In this document: positions 62,651 through 64,000 of the stretch, piece by piece
Layout: every line of letters starts with the position of its first letter
How positions within the stretch are numbered: position 1 is the stretch's first letter
Assembly (NCBI GenBank): GCA_016708825.1
Contig: JADJEZ010000002.1
Location: forward strand, 1 to 64,000
Direction: 5' to 3'
DNA length: 64,000 nucleotides
Origin: Betaproteobacteria bacterium
GTDB lineage: Bacteria > Pseudomonadota > Gammaproteobacteria > Burkholderiales > Usitatibacteraceae
The notes under the pieces: generated by a model
The model's database searches: none
Told to the model about the DNA's origin: nothing
The model's input: the letters and a program-made list of their open reading frames with translations, nothing else
Made by a program: the position numbers and the translations under genes

Positions 62651-63334
62651 CTAACCCTCCGAACCCGGCCCCCTCGCCCCCCCGCCCCCTCGATCGGGTG
62701 CCCTCGCGCCGAGAGTGGCCTGGACGAGTTCGGCGACCGAGTCGACCGCGAGCTTTTCCATGATGCGGGCGCGGTGCGCCTCCACCGTCTTGATGGAGAT
62801 CTGCATCTCCTCGGCGATCAGTCGATTGACCTTTCCGGCGATTACCCGGTCCAGCACCTCCCGCTCGCGCTGGGTGAGCGTGGCCAGGCGATTGGCGCGC
62901 GCCCTCGCCTCCTCGCGTCCCGCACGCGACTGCGCGTCCCGGAGCAGGCACTCGCGGACGAGGTCGACGATCTGGCGGTAGTCGAAGGGCTTCTCGATGA
63001 AATCGATCGCCCCGCTCTTCACCGCGAGCACGGCCTTCGGGACGTCGGCGCGGCCCGAGAGGAAAATCACCGGCATCTCGATGCCCGTCTCGATGAGGTA
63101 GCGCTGCAGGTCGAGCCCGCTCATGCCCGGCATGTAGAGATCGAGGACGAGGCAGCCCGGCGCGCCGGGCTTGTAGGCCTTCAGGAAGCTCTTCGCGTTC
63201 GGGAAGGACTCGGCGCGAATGCCATTGCGCTTCATGAGCCAACCCAGGAGCTCGCGAATCGACTCGTCGTCATCGATTACGTAGACCGTGGGCCCGGCAG
63301 GGTCCGGGCCCTCGACCGGAGGCTTCGGGTTCAC
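62651..63334 (-). CDS. FixJ/NarL-type response regulator
   Basis: A 227-residue regulator. The receiver domain has VIDDDES and the phosphorylation aspartate in LVLDLYMPGMSG, and lysine in IEKPFDYRQ. A LuxR HTH domain (LTQREREVLDRVIAGKVNRLIAEEMQISIKTVEAHR) binds DNA. The tail is Gly/Arg-rich. It overlaps the second regulator by four bases and is probably the output of the kinase at 63735. It may control the acetate-type symporter next door, as for other ActP-like operons. Confidence 0.92.
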   Translation of the reverse strand: MNPKPPVEGPDPAGPTVYVIDDDESIRELLGWLMKRNGIRAESFPNAKSFLKAYKPGAPGCLVLDLYMPGMSGLDLQRYLIETGIEMPVIFLSGRADVPKAVLAVKSGAIDFIEKPFDYRQIVDLVRECLLRDAQSRAGREEARARANRLATLTQREREVLDRVIAGKVNRLIAEEMQISIKTVEAHRARIMEKLAVDSVAELVQATLGARAPDRGGGGARGPGSEG

Positions 63335-63726
63335 TGCCCCTCCCCGGAGGCGGAGCCCGCGGCGGCCATAAGGCCCTTGGCGCGCTCCACGAGGTCCTGG
63401 GTGGAGAACGGCTTCGTGATGTAGTCGTCGGCGCCCGCCTCCAGGCCGCGCTCCACGTCACGATGGCCTCCCTTGGCGGTGAGCATGAGCACGCGCGTTT
63501 CCGCAAGCGAGGCGTCGGCACGGATCAGCCGGCAGAGCTCCAGGCCGCTTCGCCGCGGCAGCATGATGTCGAGGAGCACGAGATGGGGCCTGAAGGTGCC
63601 GAGGAGGGAGAGCGCTTCCTCGCCGTCGGTCGCGGCGCGCGTCTCGAAGCCGGCCTTGCGCATGAGGAACTCCAGCGACGTCACGATGCTGGGCTCGTCT
63701 TCCGCGATCAGCACACGTTTCGCCAT
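63331..63726 (-). CDS. Single-domain response regulator (CheY-like)
   Basis: A 131-residue receiver domain with acid pocket in VLIAEDEPS, the phosphorylation aspartate in LVLLDIMLPRRSG and lysine in YITKPFST. There is no output domain; a 13-residue polar tail follows. The ATG at 63726 fits the family start. It lies eight bases after the kinase and overlaps the LuxR-type regulator, so it probably acts as a phosphate shuttle or sink. Confidence 0.9.
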   Translation of the reverse strand: MAKRVLIAEDEPSIVTSLEFLMRKAGFETRAATDGEEALSLLGTFRPHLVLLDIMLPRRSGLELCRLIRADASLAETRVLMLTAKGGHRDVERGLEAGADDYITKPFSTQDLVERAKGLMAAAGSASGEGQ

Positions 63727-63734
63727 GGCGAGTC

Positions 63735-64000
63735 TCAGGCGCCGGCGGCGAGGCTGCCCGGATCCGCGGCGCCCGCGGCCGCCGGCAGGTCGAAGGAGAA
63801 GACCGATCCGCGCCCCGGCTCGCTCTCGACCCACAGGCGTCCGCCGAAATGGCCCACGATGCGCCTGCAGATGGCCAGGCCGAGCCCGGTCCCCGAGGGC
63901 TTGTCCGTCAGGGTGTCGCCGACCTGGCGGAACTTCTCGAAGATCAGGGCCTGGTTTTCCGCGCTGATCCCGACGCCGTTGTCGGAAACGTCGACCCGGA
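63735..64000 (-). CDS. Histidine kinase, C-terminal part (cut by window edge)
   Basis: Only the last 88 residues are present. They contain the HATPase boxes: VSDNGVGISAENQALIFEKFRQ (G1/F box), GTGLGLAICRRIVGHFGG (G2 box) and the SVFSFDLP strand. The TGA is at 63735-63737, eight bases before the CheY-like gene. The sensor and dimerisation parts lie beyond base 64000, so the signal is not known. Confidence 0.9.
   Translation of the reverse strand, partial: RVDVSDNGVGISAENQALIFEKFRQVGDTLTDKPSGTGLGLAICRRIVGHFGGRLWVESEPGRGSVFSFDLPAAAGAADPGSLAAGA

Overview
The window looks like a chromosomal segment of a G+C-rich, sulfur-oxidising betaproteobacterium, most likely uncultured. Three observations support this. 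(i) Housekeeping blocks keep betaproteobacterial order: ilvB-ilvH-ilvC-psd-pssA-leuA beside a small sigma factor with DUF3619/DUF3106/RDD genes, and yebC-ruvC-ruvA-ruvB-ybgC-tolQRAB-pal-cpoB-queC. (ii) It carries many dissimilatory sulfur genes: aprMBA, a SoeA-type sulfite oxidoreductase, a DsrC-like protein, TusA and DsrE sulfur carriers, flavocytochrome c sulfide dehydrogenase, a YedE-type transporter and TauE-type exporters. (iii) No phage, IS element or CRISPR array was seen.

Layout. 1-15.5 kb: a sulfur island with a Cas6/Cmx6-like gene, a tandem TusA, a TauD-like oxygenase, FadL-DsrE-TusA, an HTH/[2Fe-2S]/flavin reductase, several uncharacterised cysteine-bearing proteins, a DsrC-like protein, and TauE-SoeA. 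15.8-20.3 kb: aprM-aprB-aprA with an FKBP-type isomerase and two small unknown genes. 20.3-23.1 kb: a DUF599-like membrane protein, a dehydrogenase, a broken esterase and two tRNA-Lys genes. 23.1-33 kb: the YedE-type transporter, queC, the Tol-Pal system, the Holliday junction genes and yebC. 33-39.6 kb: a HerA-like ATPase, slmA, an acetyltransferase, an ATP-grasp enzyme, a diheme cytochrome and the fcc genes. 39.8-49.5 kb: clpAS, a cold-shock gene, icd, an RluE-like enzyme, mnmA, a GST, purB, a bactofilin and a ComEA-like protein. 49.6-59.9 kb: leucine/isoleucine/valine and phosphatidylethanolamine synthesis, a sigma-factor operon and lptG. 60-64 kb: a symporter pair (SSS + DUF4212) followed by response regulators and a histidine kinase cut by the window edge.

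How they work together. Sulfide would be oxidised by FccAB. Sulfur would be passed through TusA/DsrE/DsrC carriers, and sulfite would leave through AprBA/AprM or SoeA. YedE and TauE would move sulfur compounds across the membrane. Four promoters of these sulfur operons (tusA/flavoprotein, aprM, yedE, fcc) share an inverted repeat close to TRCCC-N4-GGGYA. This may be an operator of a common, unidentified regulator.

Caution. About a dozen conserved genes are broken by single- or two-base indels, including ruvA, ruvB, ruvC, icd, psd, lptG and aprM. This points to residual assembly error rather than real gene decay, and I annotate those genes as restored spans.
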